DNA of 64,000 nucleotides from assembly GCF_900143005.1 (NCBI RefSeq), contig NZ_FRCS01000006.1, positions 124,001-188,000 on the forward strand, given 5' to 3'. The DNA is from Cryptosporangium aurantiacum (GTDB lineage Bacteria; Actinomycetota; Actinomycetes; Mycobacteriales; Cryptosporangiaceae). This document shows, in pieces, positions 1-8,120 of the stretch. The notes beneath the pieces are model-generated. The model ran no database searches. It saw only the letters and a list, made by a program, of their open reading frames with translations, and was not told the origin of the DNA. A program made the position numbers and the translations under genes. The first letter of the stretch is position 1; every line of letters begins with the position of its first letter.

Positions 1-108
1 TTCGGTGACCGCGATGTAGGCCAGGCGGACGGGCGCGATCGCGAGCAGCACGGTGGCGATCAGCGCCGGTACCGGTGGGCGCGTCGGACGGCTCGGCGCG
101 GAATGCAT
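1..108 (-). CDS. Membrane or secreted protein, N-terminal part only
   Basis: An open frame runs leftward from an ATG at 106-108 off the window edge, giving 36 residues. The start is polar and proline-rich (MHSAPSRPTRPPVPA). A hydrophobic stretch follows (ALIATVLLAIAPVRLAYIAV), consistent with a first transmembrane helix or signal anchor. A GGGGGT stretch upstream of the ATG may serve as ribosome binding site. It diverges from the lipoprotein gene that starts at 258, so the roughly 150 bases between them probably hold both promoters. Family unknown, since only the start is visible. Confidence 0.45.
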   Translation of the reverse strand, partial: MHSAPSRPTRPPVPALIATVLLAIAPVRLAYIAVTE

Positions 109-257
109 GCAGGACCCCCGTGGAGATGGACGAGTCAACATCCACGAGCGTCGCGTCTCGGGGCCGGCCGATCGGTTTCCGGCCCGACAGCACGGCTGTA
201 CCGGCGGGAACACAGCGCCCGGTGAACTCCGCCGCGCCGGACATCGTCAATGGACGT

Positions 258-689
258 ATGAAGCGGATGTTTCTGGGTGCTCTCGTCGTTCTCCTGGCGC
301 TCGGCGCCTGCGGCTCCCCCGATGCTCAGTCGTCCGAGCCGACCGCCGCGGCCAGCAGTCCGTCGCCCCCGCCGGTCGCGACCGGAACCGTCGAACAGCT
401 CGCCGCGCGGCTGGGATGTCAACCGCAGATCAGGACCGAGGCCGCGGAGCTTCGGCAGGGCGTCTGCCGAGCCGCGACCGGCGAATTCACCGTGACGACG
501 TTTCCGCAAGAACGCTTCAAGCTGACCTGGCTGGACGCCGCGGCCGGCTGGGGCGGCTGGTACGTCGTGGGGCCGCTCTGGGCGGTCAGCGCGAGCACCA
601 AGGCCATCGCGGACGACTTCCGGCAGACGCTGGGCGGGAGCCTCATCGACGGCTCGAAGATCCCCAAACCCGTCGGCCCGGGGCAGTAA
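258..689 (+). CDS. Small secreted lipoprotein, function unknown
   Basis: A 143-residue protein. The frame is open further upstream (from 75), but the ATG at 258 is preferred because it puts a classical lipoprotein signal peptide at the N terminus: MKRMF, a hydrophobic core, then the lipobox LALGAC, so the mature protein should begin with a lipidated Cys. A Ser/Pro/Ala-rich linker follows. The rest is a compact domain of about 100 residues with Cys pairs (LGCQP, QGVCRA) and aromatic residues (FKLTWLD, WGGWYVVGPLW). I do not recognise the family. The gene runs tail-to-tail into the LacI gene with no gap. Confidence 0.6.
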   Translation: MKRMFLGALVVLLALGACGSPDAQSSEPTAAASSPSPPPVATGTVEQLAARLGCQPQIRTEAAELRQGVCRAATGEFTVTTFPQERFKLTWLDAAAGWGGWYVVGPLWAVSASTKAIADDFRQTLGGSLIDGSKIPKPVGPGQ

Positions 690-1703
690 TCAGACCGTCG
701 CGGTGCTTCCGCGCGGCACGAGATGCGCACCGGGCGCCTGGACGCTCGTCGTGGCGCCGGTCGTGACCAGCTCGAGCAGGCTTCGGGCGGCGTTCGTGCC
801 GTACGCGGCGACGTCGCGGGAGAGCGCGGTGAGCGGCGGGTGGACGATCCGGCAAAGCATCGAATCGTCCCAGGCGACGATCGAGAGGTCGCCGGGCACC
901 GCGATCCCCATCTCCTGCGCCACCGCCAGGCCGGCGACCGCCATCAGGTCGTTGTCGTAGATCAGCGCGGTCGGCCGGTCGGGGGCGCTGAGCACCCGGC
1001 GGGTGACCCGGGTGCCCTCCTCCGCCGTGTAGTCGGCCGGCACCGTCACCGCGTGCTGGACGCCGAGCCGCTCACAGACCGCGGCGAACGCCCGGGTGCG
1101 GATCTCGGTGTGCAGCAGCTCGGGCATGCCGCCGACCCGGGTGATCGTGCGGTGCCCGAGCGCGCAGAGGTACTCCACGGCCTCGACGACCGCGGCGGCG
1201 TCGTCCGACCAGACGTTGGGTAGCCCGCCGAAGTCGCCGGGTCCGGCGATCACGATCGCGGGGAGCTGGAGGTCGCGGACGACGTCGAGCCGGTCGTCGT
1301 CGGTGTGCAGGTCGACGATCAGCACACCGTCGACCCGCCGTTCCCCCGCCCACCGGCGGTAGACCGCGATCTCGGCGGCGTGGTCGGGGACGACCTGGAG
1401 CGTCAGACCGTAGGAGCGCGCCGAGAGCTCGGCCTCGATGCCGCTGATCAGCTCCATGAAGAACGGCTCGACGCCGAGGACCTTCGCCGGACGGCACAGC
1501 GCCAGGCCGACCGCGCCCGCGCTGGCGCCGTTCAGCGCGCGCGCTGCGAGGTTGGGCCGGAAGCCCATCTCCGCCGCGATCGTGAGGATCCGCTCGCGGG
1601 TGGCTTCCGAGACGCCGGGCCGGTTGTTCAGCGCATACGACACCGCGCCCTTGGACACGCCCGCTGCGCGGGCGATGTCGGCGCTCGTGGGCCGCTTGTT
1701 CAC
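690..1703 (-). CDS. LacI-family transcriptional repressor
   Basis: A 337-residue DNA-binding repressor of normal LacI/GalR length. Residues 6-25 form the helix-turn-helix (TSADIARAAGVSKGAVSYAL), followed by the hinge-helix region with NRPGVSEATRERI. Residues from about 60 form the periplasmic-binding-protein-like sugar-sensing domain (GVLIVDLHTDDD, DRPTALIYDNDLMAVAGL, DLSIVAWDDS). It diverges from the ABC sugar transporter operon beginning at 1915. Two LacI-type palindromes lie in the 211-base gap, so it most likely represses that operon and itself until a sugar or sugar derivative binds. The inducer is not predictable from sequence. Confidence 0.93.
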   Translation of the reverse strand: MNKRPTSADIARAAGVSKGAVSYALNNRPGVSEATRERILTIAAEMGFRPNLAARALNGASAGAVGLALCRPAKVLGVEPFFMELISGIEAELSARSYGLTLQVVPDHAAEIAVYRRWAGERRVDGVLIVDLHTDDDRLDVVRDLQLPAIVIAGPGDFGGLPNVWSDDAAAVVEAVEYLCALGHRTITRVGGMPELLHTEIRTRAFAAVCERLGVQHAVTVPADYTAEEGTRVTRRVLSAPDRPTALIYDNDLMAVAGLAVAQEMGIAVPGDLSIVAWDDSMLCRIVHPPLTALSRDVAAYGTNAARSLLELVTTGATTSVQAPGAHLVPRGSTATV

Positions 1704-1710
1704 GGGTCCC

Positions 1711-1722
1711 CTTAACGTTCAG
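1711..1722. promoter_or_regulatory. Candidate LacI-type operator near the repressor gene
   Basis: CTTAACGTTCAG is a 12-base palindrome with a central CpG and one mismatched pair, the usual form of LacI/GalR operators. It lies 8 bases upstream of the repressor start, so binding here would be autoregulatory. It is weaker than the site at 1831-1848. Confidence 0.4.
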
Positions 1723-1830
1723 TACTTTCTTGACGCGTTCAGCTCGGCTCGCAGTGTAGCGCCTACCAGCGCGATCGTGGCCAGGAGCGTCCGCCCATTG
1801 ACAGCGTTGCGCCCGACCTCTAGCTTCTGG

Positions 1831-1848
1831 TGCTTATCCGGTTAAGCA
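1831..1848. promoter_or_regulatory. Candidate LacI-type operator of the transporter operon
   Basis: TGCTTATCCGGTTAAGCA is an 18-base inverted repeat with eight of nine pairs matching and a central C|G, as expected for a LacI-family operator. It ends 66 bases before the ATG of the solute-binding protein gene, in the promoter region. Its central CpG and TTA/TAA arms resemble the site at 1711-1722. Assignment to the adjacent repressor is inference. Confidence 0.55.
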
Positions 1849-1914
1849 ACTCGGCGCCCCGCGCCGGAGCACCTCGTATCCCCAGGTCAACGCTGACTTC
1901 GAAGGTGGAACCCC

Positions 1915-3198
1915 ATGCGCAAACGGATCGTCGCCGGGCTCGTCGCGGCGGTGTTAAGTGCGGCATCACTGGCCGGCTGCGGCGGTGAGGACGACGGCAG
2001 TGGCCGGCCCGAGGGTGAGATCACGGTCCTGACCAACCGCACCGACATCGTCGACACGGTCTTCCAGGAGTACAAGAAGAAATTCGAGGCCAAGTACCCC
2101 GACGTCACGGTGAAGTTCGAGGCGATCACCGACTACGAGGGCGAGGTCCGGATCCGGATGAACTCGCCGGACTACGGCGACGTCCTGCTGATCCCCAACT
2201 CGGTCACCGCCGACCAGCTGCCCTCGTTCTTCGAGCCGCTCGGCTCCGTGGACGAACTCAAGGACAAGTACCGGTTCGTCGCCGCCGAGCAGACCTACCA
2301 GAAGCAGGTCTACGGCATCGCGATCGTCGGCAACGCCCAAGGCTTCGTCTACAACAAGCGAATCTGGCGCGAGGCGGGCATCACCGATCCGCCGAAGACA
2401 CCCGCCGAGTTCCTGGCGGCGCTGCGCGCGATCAAGTCCAAGACCGCGGCGACGCCGCTGTACACGAACTACAAGGACGGCTGGCCGCTGACCATGTGGG
2501 AGTCCGACCGCGGTGCGGTCAGCGCGAACCCCGACGCGGTCAACGAGCTGGTGGAGGACGACACGCCCTGGGCGCCCGGCCGTGAGCACCACATCATCGA
2601 CTCCCTCCTGTACGACGCCGTCCACTCTCGACTGACCGAGGCGGATCCGACCACGACGAACTGGGAGGCGTCGAAGACCGACCTGGCCGCCGGGAAGATC
2701 GCGACGATGCGCCTGGGCTCCTGGGCGATCAGCCAGATGCAGGGCGTCGCGAAGGAGCCCGCCGACGTCGGCTTCCTGCCGTTCCCCACCCAGGTCGACG
2801 GCAAGTTCCACTCGGTCATCTCGGGTGACTACAAGAACGCGGTCAACATCAACTCGAAGCACAAGGCGGCGGCGCGGGCCTGGGTGACGTGGTTCGCCGA
2901 CGAATCCGGCTACGCCGCCGACCAGGGCGGCATCCCGCCCCGGCTCAGCGACCCGATGCCCAAGAACCTCGACGACTTCGCGACGTGGGGCGTCAAGTAC
3001 TTCGAGCTCAACCCGGCGCCGGAGGGCAAGGAAGGGCTCGACAAGCGGATCGACGCGGCCGCCGAGATCGGGCTGCTGGACCAGAAGTACCGGCAGCGCC
3101 TGGTGGACGCCGCCCGCGGCGCCCGCGAGGAGAGCAAGGACGCGATCTTCGCCGACCTCAACGAGCGCTGGGCCAAGGCGCGCAAGACCACGCAGTGA
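1915..3198 (+). CDS. ABC transporter sugar-binding lipoprotein
   Basis: A 427-residue extracellular solute-binding protein of the carbohydrate uptake (CUT1) type. The signal peptide is MRKRIVAGLVAAVLSAASLAGCGG with lipobox LAGC, so it is tethered outside the membrane. The mature part has the bilobal binding-protein pattern: ITVLTNRTDIVDTVFQEY near the start, YGIAIVGNAQGFVYNKRIW at about residues 137-155, and GKIATMRLGSWAISQM later. GAAGGTGGAACCCC before the ATG supplies the ribosome binding site. It is first in an operon with two permeases and a glycosidase. No ATPase gene is present, so, as in many actinomycetes, a shared MsiK-type ATPase encoded elsewhere would power uptake (known of such systems, inferred here). 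Confidence 0.93.
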   Translation: MRKRIVAGLVAAVLSAASLAGCGGEDDGSGRPEGEITVLTNRTDIVDTVFQEYKKKFEAKYPDVTVKFEAITDYEGEVRIRMNSPDYGDVLLIPNSVTADQLPSFFEPLGSVDELKDKYRFVAAEQTYQKQVYGIAIVGNAQGFVYNKRIWREAGITDPPKTPAEFLAALRAIKSKTAATPLYTNYKDGWPLTMWESDRGAVSANPDAVNELVEDDTPWAPGREHHIIDSLLYDAVHSRLTEADPTTTNWEASKTDLAAGKIATMRLGSWAISQMQGVAKEPADVGFLPFPTQVDGKFHSVISGDYKNAVNINSKHKAAARAWVTWFADESGYAADQGGIPPRLSDPMPKNLDDFATWGVKYFELNPAPEGKEGLDKRIDAAAEIGLLDQKYRQRLVDAARGAREESKDAIFADLNERWAKARKTTQ

Positions 3199-3206
3199 TT
3201 CCCGGC

Positions 3207-3234
3207 CCCGGGCGCCCGACGGTGGGCGCCCGGG
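3207..3234 (+). terminator. Strong hairpin between binding-protein and permease genes
   Basis: A perfect 11-base stem (CCCGGGCGCCC / GGGCGCCCGGG) with a 6-base loop starts 9 bases after the binding-protein stop and ends 29 bases before the permease start. No T-run follows. Such hairpins inside ABC operons commonly stop part of transcription or protect the upstream message, giving more binding protein than permease. Confidence 0.6.
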
Positions 3235-3263
3235 CACCGCACGCGCCTCGAGGACGGAGCCCC

Positions 3264-4205
3264 ATGGTTTCCCCGCCACGTACCGCGGACCGGGTGGCGC
3301 CCCCGGCCGCCCCGGCACCGCCCGCGGTCCCCCGGCGCCGCCGCCGCGGCATCGCGACGCCCTACCTGTTCCTGCTGGTCCCGCTCGCGTTCCTGGTCGT
3401 GTTCACCTACGTGCCGGTGGTGAACATCGTCTGGTACAGCCTGACGTCCTGGGACGGTCTGGCGCCGTCCAAAACGTTCGTCGGCGTCGACAACTACGTC
3501 GAGATCGCCACCCGCCCGGACCTGCTCGTGGTCTTCCGCACCAGCCTGTACTACCTCGGCGCGTCGGCGGTGCAGATCGTGCTCGCGCTCTACTTCGCCA
3601 CCGTGCTGAGCTTCAACGTCCGCTTCCGCAACGTCTTCAAGGGGATCATCTTCTTCCCCTACCTGATCAACGGCGTCGCGATCGCGATGATCTTCCTGTT
3701 CTTCTTCCAGCCGGGTGGGACGCTCGACTCGACGCTGCAGGCGCTCGGGCTCGAGGGTCTCTCCCGCCAGTGGCTCGGCGACTCCGGCACCGTGAACTAC
3801 TCGCTCGCCGGCACGTCGGTCTGGCGCTTCCTCGGGCTGAACTTCGTGCTGTTCCTCGGCGCGATCCAGTCGATCCCCGGCCAGCTCTACGAGGCCGCGG
3901 AGCTGGACGGTGCGAACCGGTGGCACCAGTTCCGCCACCTCATCCTGCCCGGCATCCGGCCGGTGGTCGGCCTGTCGGTCATCCTCGCGATCTCGGGCTC
4001 ACTCTCGGTGTTCGAGATCCCGTACATCATGACGGCGGGCGCGAACGAGAGCGCGACGTTCGTGATCCAGACCGTCGAGTTCGCGTTCAAGTTCCGCAAG
4101 TACGGGCTCGCCTCGGCGATGGCGGTCGTCCTGCTCGCGCTGATCCTGCTGGTGACCTGGGTGCAGCGGCGGATCATCCCGGACGAGAAGGCGGACCTGA
4201 CATGA
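3264..4205 (+). CDS. ABC sugar transporter permease (MalF/UgpA-like)
   Basis: A 313-residue inner-membrane permease. The ATG at 3264 follows GAGGACGGAG and begins a Pro/Arg-rich cytoplasmic tail (MVSPPRTADR), then the first membrane helix (ATPYLFLLVPLAFLVVFTYVPVV). About six helices follow. The EAA loop that contacts the ATPase is clear: LYEAAELDGANRWHQFRHLI, about residues 211-230. It partners with the second permease at 4264 and the binding protein at 1915 to import a sugar. The frame continues open upstream of 3264 but there overlaps the binding-protein gene, so the longer reading is rejected. Confidence 0.92.
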   Translation: MVSPPRTADRVAPPAAPAPPAVPRRRRRGIATPYLFLLVPLAFLVVFTYVPVVNIVWYSLTSWDGLAPSKTFVGVDNYVEIATRPDLLVVFRTSLYYLGASAVQIVLALYFATVLSFNVRFRNVFKGIIFFPYLINGVAIAMIFLFFFQPGGTLDSTLQALGLEGLSRQWLGDSGTVNYSLAGTSVWRFLGLNFVLFLGAIQSIPGQLYEAAELDGANRWHQFRHLILPGIRPVVGLSVILAISGSLSVFEIPYIMTAGANESATFVIQTVEFAFKFRKYGLASAMAVVLLALILLVTWVQRRIIPDEKADLT

Positions 4206-4263
4206 CCGCGTACCCCGGCACTCTCCTCCGCTCCGCTCCGATGCTCACTTCGGAGAGCGCCTC

Positions 4264-5088
4264 GTGACCGCGCGCCTGGCGTCCGCCGCGCGCTACCTGT
4301 CGCTGGTCGGCGCCTGCCTGGTCGTGCTGCTGCCGATCGTCGTGCTGGTGCTCGCCGCGTTCAAGACGCGCGACGAGTACGCCACGACCGGCCCGTTCGA
4401 CCCACCGCGCGACTGGTTCCACCTCGGCAACTTCGCGACCGCGTTCACCGACGGTGGGATGCTCCGCGCGTTCCTCAACACGTCGATCATCATGGTGATC
4501 GCGCTGACCGGGACCGTCCTGATCGGCTCGATGGCTGCCTACGCGGTGGACCGGTTCGAGTTCCGGTTCCGGCGCACGGTCATCGGGCTGTTCCTGTTCG
4601 CGACGCTCGTGCCGAGCGTGACCACCCAGGTCGCGACGTTCAAGGTCGTCACGAGCCTGGAGCTGTTCAACACCCGCTGGTCGGCGATCGTGCTGTTCCT
4701 CGGCACCGACATCATCTCGATCTACATCTTCCGCCAGTTCATCCAGGGCATCCCGCGCGAACTCGACGAAGCCGCCGAGCTCGACGGAGCGAACCGGCTG
4801 GCCATTTACTGGCGGATCATTCTGCCGCTCTGCAAGCCCGCGATCGCGACCGTCGTGATCGTCAAGGGCATCACGATGTACAACGAGTTCTACATCCCGT
4901 TCCTTTACATGCCGGACCGGGATCTCGCCGTCGTCTCGACGTCCCTGTTCCGGTTCAAGGGCCCGTACGGCGCCCAGTGGGAAGTGATCTCCGCCGGCGT
5001 CCTGCTGGTGATCGTGCCCACGCTGATCGTCTTCCTCGCGCTGCAGCGGTTCATCTACAACGGCTTCACGGCCGGCGCGACAAAATAA
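4264..5088 (+). CDS. ABC sugar transporter permease (MalG/UgpE-like)
   Basis: A 274-residue permease with about six membrane helices (AARYLSLVGACLVVLLPIVVLVLAAF at the N terminus). The EAA loop is ELDEAAELDGANRLAIYWRI at about residues 163-182. The start is a GTG preceded by GGAG at 4252-4255; an ATG at 4241 is out of frame. It lies 58 bases after the first permease and 16 bases before the glycosidase gene. The two permeases form the membrane channel for the substrate delivered by the lipoprotein at 1915. Confidence 0.92.
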   Translation: MTARLASAARYLSLVGACLVVLLPIVVLVLAAFKTRDEYATTGPFDPPRDWFHLGNFATAFTDGGMLRAFLNTSIIMVIALTGTVLIGSMAAYAVDRFEFRFRRTVIGLFLFATLVPSVTTQVATFKVVTSLELFNTRWSAIVLFLGTDIISIYIFRQFIQGIPRELDEAAELDGANRLAIYWRIILPLCKPAIATVVIVKGITMYNEFYIPFLYMPDRDLAVVSTSLFRFKGPYGAQWEVISAGVLLVIVPTLIVFLALQRFIYNGFTAGATK

Positions 5089-5104
5089 CCCCGAAGGAGC
5101 CTGC

Positions 5105-7039
5105 GTGAGCGTTTCCCGTCCGAGCCCCCAGCTACCCCTGCCGGCCCCGTGGGTGGGCGTCAACTACTGGTCCCGCCGTGGCGGCCCGCTGATGTGGCGC
5201 CAGTACGACGACTCGATCGTGCGCGAAGAGCTCGCGACGCTCGTCGATCACGGCCTCACCGTCACCCGGTCGTTCCTGTACTGGCCGGACTTCCAGCCGG
5301 CCCCGGACCGGATCGACGAACAGTACGTCGAGCGCTACCACCAGTTCCTGCGAGCGTGTCAGGACCTCGGCATCGGCACGATCCCGACGTTCATCGTCGG
5401 GCACATGTCCGGCCAGAACTGGGACGTCGCCTGGCGGAACGGCCGCGACCTCTACGCGGACGGGTTCATGCTCGGCCAGCAGGCGTTCTTCATCCGCGAG
5501 ATGGTCCGCCGGTTCGGCAGCGCCCCGGCCGTGCAGGGCTGGTTGATCTCCAACGAGATGCCGCTCTACGGCGGCCCCACCACCCGGGAGCACGCCAGGG
5601 CCTGGGGGCTGATCTGCGCGCAGGCGGTGCGGGCGGGCGGCTCGGACCTGCCGGTGTCGCTGGGCGACGGCGCCTGGACGATGGAGGTCACCGGCGCCGA
5701 CAACGGCTTCCGCCTCGCCGACCAGCACGACGTCGTCGACTTCGTCGGGCCGCACTCGTACCCGATGGGCGACGATCAGCTGCGCCAGTTCGTGCGCGCC
5801 GCGTTCGTCAGCGAGCTGTGCCACGTCGGCAAGCCGGTCGTGCTGGAGGAGTTCGGCGTCACGTCCGCGTTCGTCTCGGACGAGAATGCGGCCGACTACT
5901 ACCGGCAGGTGCTGCACCACAGCCTGCTGGCCGGTGCCACCGGATGGATCGGCTGGAACAACACCGACTTCGACCTCGCCGACACCGACCCGTACCGCCA
6001 CCACCTGTACGAGCTGAACTTCGGTCTCACCGCCGCGGACGGCACGCCCAAGCCCGCGCTGGCTGAGCTCGCCGCGTTCGCCGGCGTCCTCGAGGCGGTC
6101 GACGTCGCCCGCTGCCGCCGGGCGACGACCGGCACCGCGATCCTGGTGCCGTCGTACCTCGACACCGACCACCCGATGATCGACGACGTCGAGCGGACGA
6201 TCATCCCGGAGATCACGCTGCACGCGTACCTGGCGGCGAAGCGGGCCGACCTGGCGCCTGCGCTGCTCCGCGAGTCCACGTGGCTCGACGCGGCCGGGCA
6301 GGCCGAGGCGGCCGAGTTGCTGCTCGTTCCGTCCGCCAAGGCGCTGACCGGGCCGATGTTCCCGGAGCTGGTCCGCCGCGCCGAGGCCGGTGCCACCGTG
6401 TACGTGGGATGGTTCGCGGGCGCCGGATCCGGCCAGCGCGGCGCCTGGTGGCCGAACCTCGAGCCGATCTTCGGCGTCCGCCACCGGCTGCGCTACGGGC
6501 TGAACGAGCTCTGCGACACCGACATCGTCGAGGTGACCGCAGTGACCGACCTGGGCGACCTCAAGTCCGGTGCGACGCTGCGGCTCCGCCCCGCCGGTCC
6601 CCCGGCCACCCGGGCCTACCTGCCGGTCGACGTCACCGACGCCGAGGTCGTGCTCGCCGACCAGGCGGGCCGGCCGGTGCTGGTCCGCCGCCGGATCGGC
6701 TCCGGTGCGCTCTACCTGGGGACGCTGCCGGTCGAGTACTTCGGCGCGGTCCGGCCCGACGCCCACCCCGACGACGAGGTCTGGCGGCTGTACCGGGCGC
6801 TGGCGGCCGAGGCCGGCGTCCGCCCCGCGGTTCGGGTGGACAGTCCGGCGGTGACCACGGACTACCTCGTCCACGAGGACGGGACGCGGTTCGTCTGGCT
6901 GATCTCGCTCGCGCCCGAGCCGCTGTCGATCGTCCCGGACGCGCCGGGGCGGCTGACCGACGTCCTGACCGGCGAGGACGTCACCGAGCGATGTGACCTC
7001 CCGGCGTACGGGGTGCGGGTGGCGCGCCTCGAGGAGTGA
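5105..7039 (+). CDS. GH5-like glycoside hydrolase (cellulase/mannosidase type)
   Basis: A 644-residue probably cytoplasmic glycosidase with no signal peptide. The first ~320 residues form a GH-A clan TIM barrel: WVGVNYWSRRGGPLMW near residue 16, the acid/base motif LISNE ending at Glu151, HSYP at 217-220, and the nucleophile motif VVLEEFG with Glu249. The C-terminal ~300 residues contain a glutamine-amidotransferase-like region (ELLLVPSAKALTGPMF) and beta-rich sheets, the usual build of large bacterial beta-mannosidase or beta-galactosidase-like enzymes. The GTG start follows GAAGGAG. Last in the transporter operon, it should cleave the imported oligosaccharide. The bond cut cannot be fixed by eye. 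Its 3' end overlaps the dehydrogenase gene on the other strand by 59 bases. Confidence 0.85.
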   Translation: MSVSRPSPQLPLPAPWVGVNYWSRRGGPLMWRQYDDSIVREELATLVDHGLTVTRSFLYWPDFQPAPDRIDEQYVERYHQFLRACQDLGIGTIPTFIVGHMSGQNWDVAWRNGRDLYADGFMLGQQAFFIREMVRRFGSAPAVQGWLISNEMPLYGGPTTREHARAWGLICAQAVRAGGSDLPVSLGDGAWTMEVTGADNGFRLADQHDVVDFVGPHSYPMGDDQLRQFVRAAFVSELCHVGKPVVLEEFGVTSAFVSDENAADYYRQVLHHSLLAGATGWIGWNNTDFDLADTDPYRHHLYELNFGLTAADGTPKPALAELAAFAGVLEAVDVARCRRATTGTAILVPSYLDTDHPMIDDVERTIIPEITLHAYLAAKRADLAPALLRESTWLDAAGQAEAAELLLVPSAKALTGPMFPELVRRAEAGATVYVGWFAGAGSGQRGAWWPNLEPIFGVRHRLRYGLNELCDTDIVEVTAVTDLGDLKSGATLRLRPAGPPATRAYLPVDVTDAEVVLADQAGRPVLVRRRIGSGALYLGTLPVEYFGAVRPDAHPDDEVWRLYRALAAEAGVRPAVRVDSPAVTTDYLVHEDGTRFVWLISLAPEPLSIVPDAPGRLTDVLTGEDVTERCDLPAYGVRVARLEE

Positions 7040-8045
7040 CCGGATCGACGTGGATCTTCGGTCCCGGCCCGGCTCCGGGCGGGCGCACCCCCGCCAGCAC
7101 CGCGGCGACGTCGTCCAGGCCGACCGTCGCGGCCACGAGCGGCCGGGGGTCCACGGCACCGCTCGCGAAGGCGTCGATCGCGTCGGCCAGGCCCGGTGAG
7201 GCGGAGAGGATGCCGACGGCCGTGACGTCCTTGAGCGCCACCGTGCGGGTGTCGATCAGGCTGGGTCGCCCGGCGAGTCCGATATAGACCACTCGGCCGC
7301 CGGGCTCCACCCGGTCGAGCGCCAGCGCCGGGAGGTACGCCGCGTTGGAGGCGTCGACGACGGCGTCGAACGGCAGGTCGGGAAGGGTTGCCTCGGACCA
7401 GACGTGGTCGAAGCCGAGGCTCCCCGCGAACGCGAGCGAGTCCGCGGTCTGCCCGAGCAGATGCACCTCGACGCCGTCGGCACGCAGGAACAGCGCGGTC
7501 AGCAGGCCGATCGTGCCCGGGCCGAGCACCAGGGCACGGTCGCCCGGCCCGACCCCGGCGGCCTGCGCGGCCCGCAGCGAACCACCGCCGGGCTCGACGA
7601 GCGCGCCGAGCACAGCGTCGACCGTGCCGGGCAACGCGTGCAGCGACCACGCGGGAACCGCGATCTGCTCCGCCAGCGCGCCCGGCCGGCCGCCGCGGAT
7701 CCCGACCTCCTGCCGGTGCTCGCAGACGTGCTGGTGTCCTCGGCGGCAGCGGCGGCAGGTCTGGTCGCCGAGCATCGTGTCACCCATGACCCGGCGGCCG
7801 AGCCACGCCGGGTCGACCCCGTCGCCGACCGCGTGCACGACACCGCACCACTCGTGACCCAGCCGCAGCGGGTAGGCAGCATGGCCTTCGTGCAGGTAGG
7901 CCATCTCGCCGGTGAAAAACTCGACATCGGTGCCGCAGACGCCGACCCGCTCGACGTCGACCACCACCTCACCCGGCACCGCGACCGGCGCCGGTACCTC
8001 CTCGACGGTGGCTCTTCCCGGCGCGTGCAGGACGAACGCTCTCAT
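6981..8045 (-). CDS. Zinc-dependent medium-chain alcohol/polyol dehydrogenase
   Basis: A 354-residue MDR-family enzyme. The ATG at 8045 is chosen because MRAFVLHAPGRATVEEVPAP is the standard beginning of the family; the frame stays open upstream without conserved residues. Catalytic zinc residues: GVCGTDVEFF (Cys), LRLGHEWCGVV (His-Glu). The structural zinc loop is CRRCRRGHQHVC. The nucleotide-binding motif is VLGPGTIGLL. The last ~16 residues run into the convergent glycosidase gene and look unselected. It diverges from the IlvD-type dehydratase at 8121, and the pair fits oxidation of a sugar to an acid followed by dehydration. The exact substrate is unknown. Confidence 0.9.
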   Translation of the reverse strand: MRAFVLHAPGRATVEEVPAPVAVPGEVVVDVERVGVCGTDVEFFTGEMAYLHEGHAAYPLRLGHEWCGVVHAVGDGVDPAWLGRRVMGDTMLGDQTCRRCRRGHQHVCEHRQEVGIRGGRPGALAEQIAVPAWSLHALPGTVDAVLGALVEPGGGSLRAAQAAGVGPGDRALVLGPGTIGLLTALFLRADGVEVHLLGQTADSLAFAGSLGFDHVWSEATLPDLPFDAVVDASNAAYLPALALDRVEPGGRVVYIGLAGRPSLIDTRTVALKDVTAVGILSASPGLADAIDAFASGAVDPRPLVAATVGLDDVAAVLAGVRPPGAGPGPKIHVDPVTPRGAPPAPRTPGGHIAR

Positions 8046-8120
8046 CCTCCGATCGTGGTGCGCCACCGCCATCGGCAGGAAGATAGGTGGACGTCTCGAT
8101 GGTGGAAAGGCGGCGGTTCG

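Noticed and set aside
1966-3318. Long leftward open frame opposite the sugar-binding protein gene
   Set aside because: Arg/Val/Gly-rich composition from reading the antisense strand of a GC-rich gene; no motif, and the rightward gene is certain.
5132-7159. 675-codon leftward frame opposite the glycosidase
   Set aside because: Antisense shadow; the rightward frame has catalytic Glu motifs and a ribosome binding site.
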